Assembly (NCBI GenBank): GCA_964504345.1
Contig: CAZDDX010000001.1
Span: 1 to 64,000 of the forward strand
Length of the DNA: 64,000 bases
Reading direction: 5' to 3'
From: CAMDTE01 sp964504345
GTDB taxonomy: Bacteria > Bacteroidota > Bacteroidia > Flavobacteriales > Schleiferiaceae
A program made the position numbers and the translations under genes. Shown piece after piece: positions 47,780 through 56,581 of this stretch. Under the pieces are notes generated by a model. That model was not told where the DNA came from and ran no database searches. It worked only from the letters and a program-made list of their open reading frames with translations. Within the stretch, counting starts at the first letter, position 1. Each line of letters starts with the position of its first letter.

Positions 47780-49114
47780 ATGGCATCCGCTCCGTCAACG
47801 CCCAAAGGCACCCGAGATTTTAACGCTGCAGACTTGGCCAAGCGCCGGTATGTGGTGGATCTTTTGCGCCAAGCATTTGAGCTGCACGGTTTTGGGCCGT
47901 TGGAAACCCCGTCGTTCGAAAATTTGGACACGTTGATGGGCAAGTACGGGGAAGAAGGAGATCGATTAATCTTTAAAATTCTGAAGTCCGGAAATTTTCT
48001 GGAATCGGTTGCGGAAGGCGAGGCGCCAAAAGCTTCGCAAATTGCGGACAAAGCGCTTCGTTACGATTTGACGGTTCCCTTTGCTCGTTACGTGGCGCAG
48101 AACCACGGAAAATTGGCACTTCCGTTTAAGCGGTACCAAATTCAACCGGTTTGGCGTGCAGATCGTCCGCAAAAAGGACGTTTTCGCGAATTTTATCAAT
48201 GCGATGCAGACGTTGTGGGATCGCGCAGTCTGTATCAGGAGATTGAACTCGTAGACTTGTATTCCTACGCGTTTGACCGCTTGGATTTGCCGGTGGAAAT
48301 TCGCTTGAACCACCGTGCGCTCTTGGGAGCCTTAGCCCGACGTTTTGGATTTGGAGATGCTTTGGTGGATTTTACGGTGGCCGTAGATAAACTCGATAAA
48401 ATCGGGGTGGAAGGCGTACTGAAGGAATTGCGCGAAAAAGGAGCAGACGAATCGCATCTAGGAGCATTGGAAGATTGGCTTTCCGTACAACGTTCTACCC
48501 CGGAAAGTCTTCAGTATTTGGAGCATTTGGTAGGCGATGATCCGGAAGGTCTTCAAGGTTTGACCGAAATTCGTTTTGTGTTGGACCGGGTGTCCCGTCC
48601 GGATGAGGTGGTGCTGGATTTGACCTTGGCCCGGGGACTGAACTACTACACCGGCGCCATCTTTGAGGTTCGCGCCTTGGGGGTGGCATTGGGCAGCGTA
48701 GGCGGTGGCGGTCGGTACGACGATTTGACTTCTATTTTTGGCGTTAAAGGGGTTTCCGGAATCGGTATTTCCTTCGGTTTGGACCGAATCGTTCTTTGTT
48801 TGGAGGAGTTGAATGCTTTTCCATCCACCCTGCAAAGTGCACCTCAGCTCTTGGCGCTTCATCCGGAGAACGCAGCGGTTGCAGACGCTTTGTATGCGGC
48901 GGTTCGCGCGTGGCGCGCGGCTGGAATTTCGGCGGAATTCTATCCAGAAGCGGCGGCCACCAAGAAACAGTATGCTTGGGCAGAACAGCGCGGAATCACC
49001 TGGGTTGTTCAGAGAATGGAAGGCGATGAGGTGTTTGTAAAAAACACTTTAAACGGTGAAGTAATAAGTTGTATTAAAACAGATTACCAAGCTTTAAACA
49101 AACTTTTTAATTAA
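47780..49114 (+). CDS. hisS: histidyl-tRNA synthetase
   Basis: Charges tRNA-His. A 444-residue class II synthetase: motif 1 around the N-terminal PKGTRDF, motif 2 in GRFREFYQCDADVVG, the histidine-specific VLDLTLARGLNYYTGAIFEV, motif 3 near SGIGISFGLDRIV, and a C-terminal anticodon domain (QLLALHPENAAVADALYAAVRAWR). Complete. It ends two bases before the convergent cryptochrome gene. Confidence 0.95.
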   Translation: MASAPSTPKGTRDFNAADLAKRRYVVDLLRQAFELHGFGPLETPSFENLDTLMGKYGEEGDRLIFKILKSGNFLESVAEGEAPKASQIADKALRYDLTVPFARYVAQNHGKLALPFKRYQIQPVWRADRPQKGRFREFYQCDADVVGSRSLYQEIELVDLYSYAFDRLDLPVEIRLNHRALLGALARRFGFGDALVDFTVAVDKLDKIGVEGVLKELREKGADESHLGALEDWLSVQRSTPESLQYLEHLVGDDPEGLQGLTEIRFVLDRVSRPDEVVLDLTLARGLNYYTGAIFEVRALGVALGSVGGGGRYDDLTSIFGVKGVSGIGISFGLDRIVLCLEELNAFPSTLQSAPQLLALHPENAAVADALYAAVRAWRAAGISAEFYPEAAATKKQYAWAEQRGITWVVQRMEGDEVFVKNTLNGEVISCIKTDYQALNKLFN

Positions 49115-49116
49115 CC

Positions 49117-50382
49117 TTAATTCCACGTACGGCGGTAGGTTCCATCGGGATCGTAAAAATCCGCTTGACGTACGGTGTTGAACGGTTGGCGGTTACCGGG
49201 GTTGCGGCCTACTCCAGCAATGTAGGCCCAGTTGCCCCAGTTGGAGGCCGTTTCGTAGTCCAAGAGGTGGTGTTCCATAAAGGACGCGCCCACGGCCCAG
49301 GGAAGGCCTAGGTTGTGGATGAAAAAAGAAGCTACGTTTTGCCGCAGTCGATTGCTCAGGTAGCCTGTGGCTACTAGTTCGTGCATGCCGGCGTTGACGA
49401 AGGAATCAGGCGTTTCACCGCGGGACCACTTTTGGAAGGCGGAGGATTTCTCAGGTTGGAAATGGGTAGGTTGTGGACCGAAAAGTTTGGGGCCGTCGGC
49501 CCGTGCGGCCCAAAGAAAATAGGAGCGCCAGAGCAATTCCAGGAGGAACCATTCGCTGCCGTCGGTTCTGCCGCGTTCGCGTTCAAACCGAACGACTTCT
49601 GCCCAAACCCAGCGTACGGAGAGGGCTCCGGTGGCCAGCCACGGACTGATTTTCCCGGAATACGGGACACCGAGTAGGCCGTTCCGTGTTTCCTTGTAAC
49701 GCGCTAGCCCGTCCGATTCCCAGATGAAGCGACGCACGTGGGCGAGGGCACTGGTTTCGTCTCCAGCAAACGGAAAGCTGGTGTGAGGATGGTGATCCGG
49801 AAGCAATGTGGGTGCTGCAGCGTGCGCAAGGGGTTGAGCCAATGGGGGCAAGATCAGCGGCGTGCCCTTTTCCAGTTTTTTACGAAAACCGGTGAAGGTT
49901 GGGGGCAGGTCTTTCAGCCTAAAATTCCAGCCCGACGGATCCCAAACGTCGTGGTTTTCTACCCAATGTACCTCCAGTCCGTTTTGCTGGGACCATTGTT
50001 TGGTTTGCGCCTCCGCGGCAGACTCGTTGAATCCGTGGCCGCAGGTGGCAAATAAGCAGGAGCCTTGGGGCAACTCAGGCACCTCCGTCCATTCGTACGG
50101 TGCTTTCCCCCAACATTCCAAAAGTTCCCCCAGCTGCGCGCTGTTCCATTGGCGGGCAAAGCCCGCTGCCGACGATTTCCAAAATTTCTTGCGCGCTTCG
50201 GAGAATCGCGGCCACCCCCATGGAGATGCCTCGTCCCAGCCGCTTGGGCCGGACAGAACGGCGAATACCGGAGCGTCAGGAGCGTGGGCCGCGCGGTGCG
50301 CGCAGAGGGCTTCCCACGTGCGGTTGTCGTGCAGGCGAAGGTCGTTTCGGATCCAGTAGCAGTAGGCAGGAGGAGTGGGCAT
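49117..50382 (-). CDS. cryptochrome DASH
   Basis: A 421-residue photolyase/cryptochrome. It has the N-terminal antenna domain (YWIRNDLRLHDNRTW) and the FAD domain with GLARYKETRNGLLGVPYSGKISPWLATGALS, LLWRSYFLWAA, ATGYLSNRLRQNVASFF and DYETASNWGNWAYIAGVG. DASH members repair cyclobutane dimers in single-stranded DNA or act as light sensors, and bind MTHF and FAD. Last gene of a leftward five-gene operon, three bases after the FeS-type photolyase. Confidence 0.9.
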   Translation of the reverse strand: MPTPPAYCYWIRNDLRLHDNRTWEALCAHRAAHAPDAPVFAVLSGPSGWDEASPWGWPRFSEARKKFWKSSAAGFARQWNSAQLGELLECWGKAPYEWTEVPELPQGSCLFATCGHGFNESAAEAQTKQWSQQNGLEVHWVENHDVWDPSGWNFRLKDLPPTFTGFRKKLEKGTPLILPPLAQPLAHAAAPTLLPDHHPHTSFPFAGDETSALAHVRRFIWESDGLARYKETRNGLLGVPYSGKISPWLATGALSVRWVWAEVVRFERERGRTDGSEWFLLELLWRSYFLWAARADGPKLFGPQPTHFQPEKSSAFQKWSRGETPDSFVNAGMHELVATGYLSNRLRQNVASFFIHNLGLPWAVGASFMEHHLLDYETASNWGNWAYIAGVGRNPGNRQPFNTVRQADFYDPDGTYRRTWN

Positions 50383-50385
50383 GAT

Positions 50386-51921
50386 TCAGAGGGTGTCTCG
50401 TTGTGCGTGCCAAACGGCAGCTTGTTCCAGCAGGGCTATGCGGTGGTTGGGGTCCATTTTGTCCCAGGTGGGGTACGCGTATCCAATGCGCGGCAAAGGC
50501 TCCAGCTGTGCCCTATGTCGAGCGTGAAAGTCCCAGTACAAAGCGTTTAAGGGGCAAGCCTTTGGTCCTGTTTTTTGATCGACGGAGTACCAACAGGTTC
50601 CGCAGTAGTGGCCTTGTTTTTTCAGGTACTGACCGGTGGAAACGTACGGTTTGGTCCCCACGATTCCGCCGTCGGCAAACTGACTCATGCCGCGGGCATT
50701 GGGCAATTCAACCCATTCCAACGCGTCCACAAAAACACCTAGGTACCAGGCGTCCACCTCGTCCGGATGGGTGCCGAGCATTAGGGCCAAATTACCCAGT
50801 ACCATCAGACGCTGGATGTGGTGGGCGTAGGCGTGCTGCAGGGTTTGTTGTACGGCGTGTCGGGCGCAGGCCATGCGGGTTTCTCCGGTCCAGAACCAAG
50901 CGGGCAGAGGAGCGGTGTGGTTGAGCGCGTTGAGCGTTTTGTACTCCGGCATGCGGGCCCAATAGATTCCGCGGACGTATTCTCGCCAACCCAGGATTTG
51001 GCGGATGAATCCCTCTGCTTGGGCCAATCCAATCCGCTCCGGTTGGGCGCGGTGCGCCGCTTCAACGGCCCGCACCACGTCGGCCGGATGCAGGTGTTTG
51101 CAGTTAAGGGAAAAGCTCAACCGACTGTGGTAGTAGAAGGCATCCTGGGGGCCCAGGTGGTCTTGGTAGGACCCAAAATGGGGCAGCAGGTGCTCCACAA
51201 AATAGTCCAAAGTGTCTTGGGCGGCCTCTGGGGTGGTGGGCCAGGGAAAATTTTGTGCATCAATTTCACCCACGGTGGCTACGTTATGTCGACGGATGCG
51301 TTCCACCCAAAGCGTTGCATCTGTGATGGTGGAGCAAGACGGAGGGGGCAGGTGATCCGCGGGGAGTCTTTTTCGGTTGTCCGCGTCGTAGTTCCATTTT
51401 CCGCCCAACGGCTTGCCGGAGGGGTCCATCAAAACCCCGTGGTCTACCCGGGCTTTTCGGTAAAAGGACTCCATCAGGTACTGTTTCTTGCCGGCGAAAT
51501 GACGTTCCAAGGCCCCCCGGTCGTAGAAAAAATGACGGGTGGTGTCCGACGGTGGTCCAAAAGCGCTACGGAGTTGTTGGTCCACGCGGTATTCGTCGGG
51601 TTCTAGATATTCGATGTGCTCGGCACCGTGGGCATGCGCCACGGATCGAAGCATTTCCGGCAACGAAAGTGTAGCCTCGGGGTGGTCCAGGGTTCGGTAC
51701 TCCACGCGGTGGCCGTTGTTTCTCAGCCAATTCGCAAAGTGCTCCAAAGCGGCAAAAAAGGCCACCACTTTTTGGAGGTGGTGGCGAACGTAGTCGGTTT
51801 CTTGGCGCATTTCGGCCAAAAAATAAACGGTATCCGATTGTGGCGCGCCCGAAAACCAGGGATGACACGGGTTCAGCTGGTCCGCCAAGACCAATCGGAT
51901 GCGGGAGGTGGTTGGGTTCAT
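50386..51921 (-). CDS. FeS-containing bacterial cryptochrome/photolyase (FeS-BCP, PhrB class)
   Basis: A 511-residue member of the (6-4) photolyase family with a 4Fe-4S cluster. Cysteines 352, 440, 443 and 456 (MACAR, HYCGTCWY, KACPLN) have exactly the spacing of the Agrobacterium PhrB cluster (350, 438, 441, 454). The antenna domain opens RLVLADQLNP, and HIQRLMVLGNLALMLG is typical of the FAD domain. Known members use FAD and 6,7-dimethyl-8-ribityllumazine. ATG 51921 overlaps the stop of the DUF2256 gene by four bases. Confidence 0.93.
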   Translation of the reverse strand: MNPTTSRIRLVLADQLNPCHPWFSGAPQSDTVYFLAEMRQETDYVRHHLQKVVAFFAALEHFANWLRNNGHRVEYRTLDHPEATLSLPEMLRSVAHAHGAEHIEYLEPDEYRVDQQLRSAFGPPSDTTRHFFYDRGALERHFAGKKQYLMESFYRKARVDHGVLMDPSGKPLGGKWNYDADNRKRLPADHLPPPSCSTITDATLWVERIRRHNVATVGEIDAQNFPWPTTPEAAQDTLDYFVEHLLPHFGSYQDHLGPQDAFYYHSRLSFSLNCKHLHPADVVRAVEAAHRAQPERIGLAQAEGFIRQILGWREYVRGIYWARMPEYKTLNALNHTAPLPAWFWTGETRMACARHAVQQTLQHAYAHHIQRLMVLGNLALMLGTHPDEVDAWYLGVFVDALEWVELPNARGMSQFADGGIVGTKPYVSTGQYLKKQGHYCGTCWYSVDQKTGPKACPLNALYWDFHARHRAQLEPLPRIGYAYPTWDKMDPNHRIALLEQAAVWHAQRDTL

Positions 51922-52064
51922 TCGGTGGATTTTGTCCGACGGCAACGCTCGGAACAGTAGCGAACATGCTCCCAATCCCGTTCCCATTTTTTGCGCCAAG
52001 CAAAGGGTTTGTGGCAAACGAGGCACACCTTGGTGGGAAGATTGGATTTGGAGACGCCGCGCAT
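51918..52064 (-). CDS. DUF2256 small Cys-rich protein
   Basis: A 48-residue protein: MRGVSKSNLPTKVC, then KPFAWRKKWERDWEHVRYC and a C-terminal basic tail. Four cysteines in two pairs (CLVC and CSERC) with the WRKKW core match DUF2256, a zinc-ribbon-like family often found beside photolyase genes. Its stop overlaps the photolyase ATG (ATGA) and its start lies five bases after the flavin-reductase-like gene. A nucleic-acid-binding or photolyase-partner role is inferred only from context. Confidence 0.85.
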   Translation of the reverse strand: MRGVSKSNLPTKVCLVCHKPFAWRKKWERDWEHVRYCSERCRRTKSTE

Positions 52065-52069
52065 GAAGT

Positions 52070-52693
52070 TCAGGGTTTTGCGTAGGGCAGTCGGTCTAGG
52101 GAATCCGCGCGATGGTACGCATCCAATCCGTTGACGGTGGCCACGTCCAAGGCGGCTAAATCCACGTAGCCATCCTCAAGGACACCTCCTTCTGCTATAT
52201 ATAAGTGCAACACCTCCAACACGGCCAATTGTGTGCCGTTAGCGGCAATGGGCAACAAGGTTTGCAGCCGGACGGCCCATTGAACCGGACTTCCGAGCAC
52301 AAAGGGAATGGGCCATTCCTGCCGGAATTCCCGCATCAAACCCACCGCATCAAATTCACTGACATCAGCCGAATAGCGCGCGGAGGTTTGGTGGGCGGCA
52401 CGTCGATCCGCATAACGGACTGCATTCACCGTGGCCAACCCTTGGGTTTGTAAATTTTCCAAGGTGTGCCGCGGGACTGAATCCGGACGAAATAAAACCC
52501 CCAACAGGGGCGGATTGGCGCCCAGGTGTATGAGTTGCGAAAAGACCGCTAAATTATGAATATTGTTACTGTTACGCGTAGCTATCAGTACTAAAGGTTT
52601 AAAACCTGAAGCGCTGTTGATCAGTTGCGCCCGCCAGCGTTCGGGAAGGTTGGACCACGTGCTTTCTCCGGGCGAAAAACGGGAAACGCTCAT
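52070..52693 (-). CDS. flavin reductase-like domain protein
   Basis: A 207-residue FMN-binding split-barrel protein (flavin reductase-like / DIM6-NTAB class): FKPLVLIATRNSNNIHNLAVFSQLIHLGANPPLLGVLFRPDSVPRHTLENL, then FDAVGL, with a C-terminal IPFVLGSPVQWAVRLQTLLP. Members bind FMN or FAD and may reduce them with NAD(P)H. Within the photolyase operon it could supply or bind flavin. It lies 10 bases after the SDR gene. Confidence 0.82.
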   Translation of the reverse strand: MSVSRFSPGESTWSNLPERWRAQLINSASGFKPLVLIATRNSNNIHNLAVFSQLIHLGANPPLLGVLFRPDSVPRHTLENLQTQGLATVNAVRYADRRAAHQTSARYSADVSEFDAVGLMREFRQEWPIPFVLGSPVQWAVRLQTLLPIAANGTQLAVLEVLHLYIAEGGVLEDGYVDLAALDVATVNGLDAYHRADSLDRLPYAKP

Positions 52694-52703
52694 GTGGCGA
52701 CCG

Positions 52704-53408
52704 TTAACCTTGCGTGCGTAAAGCGCCCATTCCGCCGTCCACTCCCCAAACCTGCCCCGTGATCCAGCGGGCTTCGCCGCTGAGTAGGAACAGAGCAGTT
52801 GAAGCCAAATCTTCCGGGCGTCCCAAAGACTTCAGCGGATGGCGATCCGCTCCAGCTTGCCGGCGTTCGTCCGATCCCAGTAGGCGTGCGGCTAAAGGAG
52901 TGTCGGTCAGCGAAGGTGCCAACGCGTTTACGCGAACAGTCGGCGCCCATTCCGCAGCCAAGGAACGCGTCAGACCTTCTACTGCTCCTTTGGCCATGGC
53001 CACGGAAGCGTGAAAGGGCATGCCGGTTTGCACCGCGACGGTGGAAAACAAAACCACCGCGGAACCCGGTGCTGCTTTGAGGGCTTTTTCGGATGCTTGC
53101 AGCACCCGCACAGCACCCAAGGCAGAAAGCTCAAAATCACTTTGAAAATCGCTGATTTTCAGACCTCGGAACGGCTTGAGGTTGATGCTACCGGGCGCAT
53201 ACAGCACTCCGTCCAAAGCAGACGGGAGTTCCGGGAATTCCGAACCGTCTTGCAAAACATCTACGGAAAACTCGGTCAAGCCGGAGCCAGACAGGTAGGA
53301 AGGTCTTCGGGACCAGCCAATTACATTCCAACCAGCATTCAGTGCGCGTTCGGCAGCGGCCCGGCCGATTCCACTGGAGTGGCCTACAATCAAAAGCGTT
53401 TTTGTCAT
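52704..53408 (-). CDS. SDR-fold protein lacking the catalytic Tyr
   Basis: A 234-residue short-chain dehydrogenase fold: nucleotide loop GHSSGIGRA at 9-17, catalytic-type Ser near 122 (VLFST), Lys 140, and VRVNALAPSLTDTPLA. Where the YxxxK motif should be, the sequence is VAMAK, so Val 136 replaces the catalytic Tyr. Classical oxidoreductase activity is therefore doubtful; it may bind NAD(P)H for another purpose. It opens the leftward photolyase operon and is divergent from hutH by 60 bases. Confidence 0.82.
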   Translation of the reverse strand: MTKTLLIVGHSSGIGRAAAERALNAGWNVIGWSRRPSYLSGSGLTEFSVDVLQDGSEFPELPSALDGVLYAPGSINLKPFRGLKISDFQSDFELSALGAVRVLQASEKALKAAPGSAVVLFSTVAVQTGMPFHASVAMAKGAVEGLTRSLAAEWAPTVRVNALAPSLTDTPLAARLLGSDERRQAGADRHPLKSLGRPEDLASTALFLLSGEARWITGQVWGVDGGMGALRTQG

Positions 53409-53430
53409 GGAAGTTTAACAACGGGTGCGG

Positions 53431-53438
53431 TACTTTTG
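53431..53438 (+). promoter_or_regulatory. -7 element for hutH
   Basis: TACTTTTG, a full TAnnTTTG match, 30 bases before the hutH ATG. Confidence 0.55.
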
Positions 53439-53468
53439 TTGCACAACGCATTTGGAACCCCCATCCCC

Positions 53469-54980
53469 ATGAAAACGCATTTATTGGACGCAAACCTATC
53501 TTGGTCTGCTTGGAAGAATTTGGCCGAGGGGCCTCATTCGGTATCGTTTTCGGAAGACGTTTGGAAACGTGTAGAACAGTCTTGTTCATTTGTTCAAAAA
53601 TTAGCACAATCCCCGGATCGCGCATACTACGGCATCAATACCGGTTTTGGCGCCCTCTACAACGTGTCTATTGGACCGTCGGACCTGGCTCAATTGCAGT
53701 TGAATTTGATTCGCAGCCACGCGTGTGGAACGGGTCAACCGGTGGAAGCGCCGTTGGTTCGTTTGATGCTCTTGACCAAGGCGTTGTCTTTGAGTTACGG
53801 ACATTCTGGGGTAGCCCGGACCACCGTGGAGCGCCTTTTGGCTTTGTACGAAGCAGACTGCCTCCCCGTGGTGTACGAACGGGGTTCGTTGGGGGCGTCT
53901 GGAGATTTGGCGCCCTTGTCCCACCTGTGCTTGCCGCTGGTTGGAGAGGGAGAGGTGGTGTACCGCGGGAAGCGGATGCCGGCGGCCGACGCCCTGTCCG
54001 CTTTGGGCTGGAAGCCTTTGGTGCTGGGCCCAAAAGAAGGTTTGGCGTTGATCAACGGAACGCAGTTCATGCTGGCCCATGCTTTGTGGTTGGTGGTTCA
54101 AGGATACACGTTGGGGTACTGGGCAGACGTTTGTGCCGCGCTTTCGCTGGATGCGTTCGACGGCAGAATCGAGCCATTTGATCCGCGGGTGCACCAAGCC
54201 CGGCCGCAACCCGGGCAAGCCGTGGTGGCCGACCGGGTCCGGGAATGGTTGGCCGGTAGTCCGGGTCCATCCCGCCCAAAAAACCACGTGCAAGATCCTT
54301 ATTCGTTCCGGTGCGTACCTCAGGTACACGGAGCGTCGTGGGATGCTTTGGGCCATTTGGCGCGGACGGTAGCCTACGAATTGCAAAGCGCCACGGACAA
54401 CCCCATGGTCTTTGCAGATGACGAAGAGGTTATTTCGGCTGGAAATTTTCACGGGCAACCCCTGGCTTTGGCCATGGATTTCGCAGCCCTAGCCTTGGCG
54501 GAATACGGCAGCATATCGGAACGACGCCTGTACCAAATGGTCAACGGCAAACGCGGTTTGCCGGCGTTCCTCACGCCCAATCCCGGCCTGCATTCGGGGT
54601 TGATGATTGTTCAGTACGCAGCAGCAGCCGTGGTGAGCCACAACAAGCAACTGTGCACCCCAGCATCGGTGGATTCCATTGAGTCCAGTGCGAGCCAAGA
54701 AGACCACGTAAGCATGGGTGCCAATGCCGCCGTTCAAGCCGTTCAGGTTTTGAACAACGTTTGGGATGTATTGGGAATGGAGTGGTTGGCGGCCTGCCAA
54801 GCCTTGGAACTGAGGGGTACGCCCACCAGCGAGCTGCTTCAATCCTTGTTGGAGGCCTTCCGAACGGCCGTACCGTTTTTGAACGAGGACCGAATTCAAG
54901 CGCCGGACATGGCCGAAGCCACTGCCTTCCTAAAGCGCATTCCCGTCGACGACGAGCAGTGTTTCCCAGCGCTGCAGTAA
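53469..54980 (+). CDS. hutH: histidine ammonia-lyase
   Basis: Deaminates histidine to urocanate. 503 residues with the self-made MIO cofactor triad Ala-Ser-Gly at 143-145 (GSLGASGDLAPLSH), YGINTGFG at the active site, and QEDHVSMGANAA near the C-terminus. ATG 53469 (MKTHLLDANLSW) is preferred over the long open frame that runs into the divergent SDR gene. Other hut genes are not in the window. The last 51 bases overlap the convergent rsmE gene. Confidence 0.93.
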   Translation: MKTHLLDANLSWSAWKNLAEGPHSVSFSEDVWKRVEQSCSFVQKLAQSPDRAYYGINTGFGALYNVSIGPSDLAQLQLNLIRSHACGTGQPVEAPLVRLMLLTKALSLSYGHSGVARTTVERLLALYEADCLPVVYERGSLGASGDLAPLSHLCLPLVGEGEVVYRGKRMPAADALSALGWKPLVLGPKEGLALINGTQFMLAHALWLVVQGYTLGYWADVCAALSLDAFDGRIEPFDPRVHQARPQPGQAVVADRVREWLAGSPGPSRPKNHVQDPYSFRCVPQVHGASWDALGHLARTVAYELQSATDNPMVFADDEEVISAGNFHGQPLALAMDFAALALAEYGSISERRLYQMVNGKRGLPAFLTPNPGLHSGLMIVQYAAAAVVSHNKQLCTPASVDSIESSASQEDHVSMGANAAVQAVQVLNNVWDVLGMEWLAACQALELRGTPTSELLQSLLEAFRTAVPFLNEDRIQAPDMAEATAFLKRIPVDDEQCFPALQ

Positions 54981-55670
54981 AAGCGCTGCGGCCGCAACGG
55001 CAGCTGTTTCCGTGCGCAATCGGGCTGCTCCCAAACTGAGTGGGGTCCAGCCGGAACGCTCCGCGAGCACAACTTCTTCGGGCGTGAAATCGCCTTCCGG
55101 ACCGATGGCCACTACCGCCCGGTAAGGTGTTTGTAGGGTCCAATTCAGCGCCGAAATCTTGGCACCTTCCGCGCAATGAAAAATGCCTTTGGTGCAGTCC
55201 GTCCAACGCGAATCCGCCACCAGTTTGTTCCACGCAAGCAACGGATGCACCACCGGGCGCATTCCCTTCAGGCTCTGTTTGGCGGCGGAATCGGCAATTT
55301 TCTGAAGTCGTTCCGTAGGGACGTGTTTGCGTTCGGACCGCTGGGATAAGGTCAAATGCACCTGCGACACACCCAATTCTACGGCCTTTTCAATGGCCCA
55401 TTCCGTTCGGTCTAAATTCTTGGTGGGGCAGAGCACGAGGTGCAGGTTTCCCGGAACGGTTCCAAAATGAGGATTGATTTCCAGCACCGTTCCCCAGACG
55501 GCCTTTTGGGAAACATGAACCAGGCGCACGAGCGCCGCAGCGCCGGCCCCATTGCCCACCCACAACTCGTCGCCGGGAACTTTGCGCAGTACCCGTGCGG
55601 CGTGGTTGGACTCTTCCTCCGTCAGGATTGCGCGTCCGTCGTCGGACCAAGTTCCCCAAAACAACTGCAT
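54930..55670 (-). CDS. rsmE: 16S rRNA (uracil1498-N3)-methyltransferase
   Basis: A 246-residue SPOUT-class methyltransferase: an N-terminal PUA-like domain (HAARVLRKVPGDELWVGNG) and the knotted SAM domain with VAIGPEGDFTPEEV and LSLGAARLRTETAAVAAAALLL. Complete. Its ATG overlaps the rimK stop (TGATG), so it is the last gene of the tsaD operon. Its 3' end overlaps hutH by 51 coding bases, including conserved-looking residues in both. Confidence 0.92.
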   Translation of the reverse strand: MQLFWGTWSDDGRAILTEEESNHAARVLRKVPGDELWVGNGAGAAALVRLVHVSQKAVWGTVLEINPHFGTVPGNLHLVLCPTKNLDRTEWAIEKAVELGVSQVHLTLSQRSERKHVPTERLQKIADSAAKQSLKGMRPVVHPLLAWNKLVADSRWTDCTKGIFHCAEGAKISALNWTLQTPYRAVVAIGPEGDFTPEEVVLAERSGWTPLSLGAARLRTETAAVAAAALLLQRWETLLVVDGNAL

Positions 55671-56581
55671 CAGACGCCGATTTGGTCTTTTTTCCGACGT
55701 TTTCCACCGCCGGCGTGCTTCTCAACGTAGTCGATGATGGCGCCCGCCACGTCCAAGCCGGTGGTTTTCTCAACCCCTTCTAAGCCCGGAGAGCTGTTGA
55801 CCTCCAAAACCAAGGGGCCGCGCTTACTGCGCAGCATGTCTACGCCAGCAATTTTGAGCCCGAGGGCCTTGGTAGCGGCCACGGCCATCTCTTTTTCAGC
55901 GCGCGAAAGCCGAACGGGAATGCCCTGTCCGCCTCGGTGGAGGTTGGAGCGAAACTCGCCCTCTTGGCCTTGGCGCATGTACGCAGCAACCACCTTCCCG
56001 TCAATCACCAACGTGCGGAGGTCCGCACCGTTGGCTTCGGCAATGAACTCCTGCACCAGGATGTTAGCGTCCAATCCGTAAAAAGCTTCGATGACGCTCT
56101 TGGCCGCTTTTTTGGTTTCCGCCAGTACCACGCCCAAGCCTTGACTACCCTCCAAAAGCTTAACAATCAGTGGACTTCCGCCTACTGATTTAATCAAATT
56201 GTCGATATCGGTTGGGTGCTTAGCAAAAGCCGTTCTTGGGATGGATACTCCTTGGCTTGCCAGGATTTGCATGGCACGCAATTTATCCCGCGACCGCACC
56301 AAGGCCAAAGAATTGAGGGTTGAAAAAACGTTTTTCATCTCAAATTGGCGCAACATGGCGCTGCCGTATCCAGTCAGCGAGGCTCCAATTCTGGGAATCA
56401 CCGCGTCCACGCCTTCGATGGGGTGGTCTCCGTAGTAGATGTCCAGAGCGCCGGATTCCATGACGGCATAGCACCGGCTGACGTTCATCACTTTGGCGGT
56501 GTGACCGCGCGCTTCAGCCGCTTCCACCAAGCGTTTGGTAGAGTACAGGTTCCGGTTGGCGGAGAGAATCAATAAGTTCAT
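55670..56581 (-). CDS. rimK: RimK-type ATP-grasp ligase (ribosomal protein S6 glutamylation)
   Basis: 303 residues. RimK adds Glu to the C-terminus of ribosomal protein S6. It starts MNLLILSANRNLYSTKRLVEAAEARGH, with DAVIPRIGASLTGYGSAMLRQFE, SPLIVKLLEGSQGLGVVLAE, and metal-binding VLEVNSSPGLEGVEKTTG. A Lys-rich tail ends the protein. ATG 56581 overlaps the protease stop by four bases; the frame is open to 56719. Whether S6 is the substrate here is family inference. Confidence 0.9.
   Translation of the reverse strand: MNLLILSANRNLYSTKRLVEAAEARGHTAKVMNVSRCYAVMESGALDIYYGDHPIEGVDAVIPRIGASLTGYGSAMLRQFEMKNVFSTLNSLALVRSRDKLRAMQILASQGVSIPRTAFAKHPTDIDNLIKSVGGSPLIVKLLEGSQGLGVVLAETKKAAKSVIEAFYGLDANILVQEFIAEANGADLRTLVIDGKVVAAYMRQGQEGEFRSNLHRGGQGIPVRLSRAEKEMAVAATKALGLKIAGVDMLRSKRGPLVLEVNSSPGLEGVEKTTGLDVAGAIIDYVEKHAGGGKRRKKDQIGV

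Noticed and set aside
53010..53468. N-terminal extension of hutH running through the SDR gene
   Set aside because: It is antisense to the well-supported SDR frame, lacks lyase features and would precede the TACTTTTG promoter.
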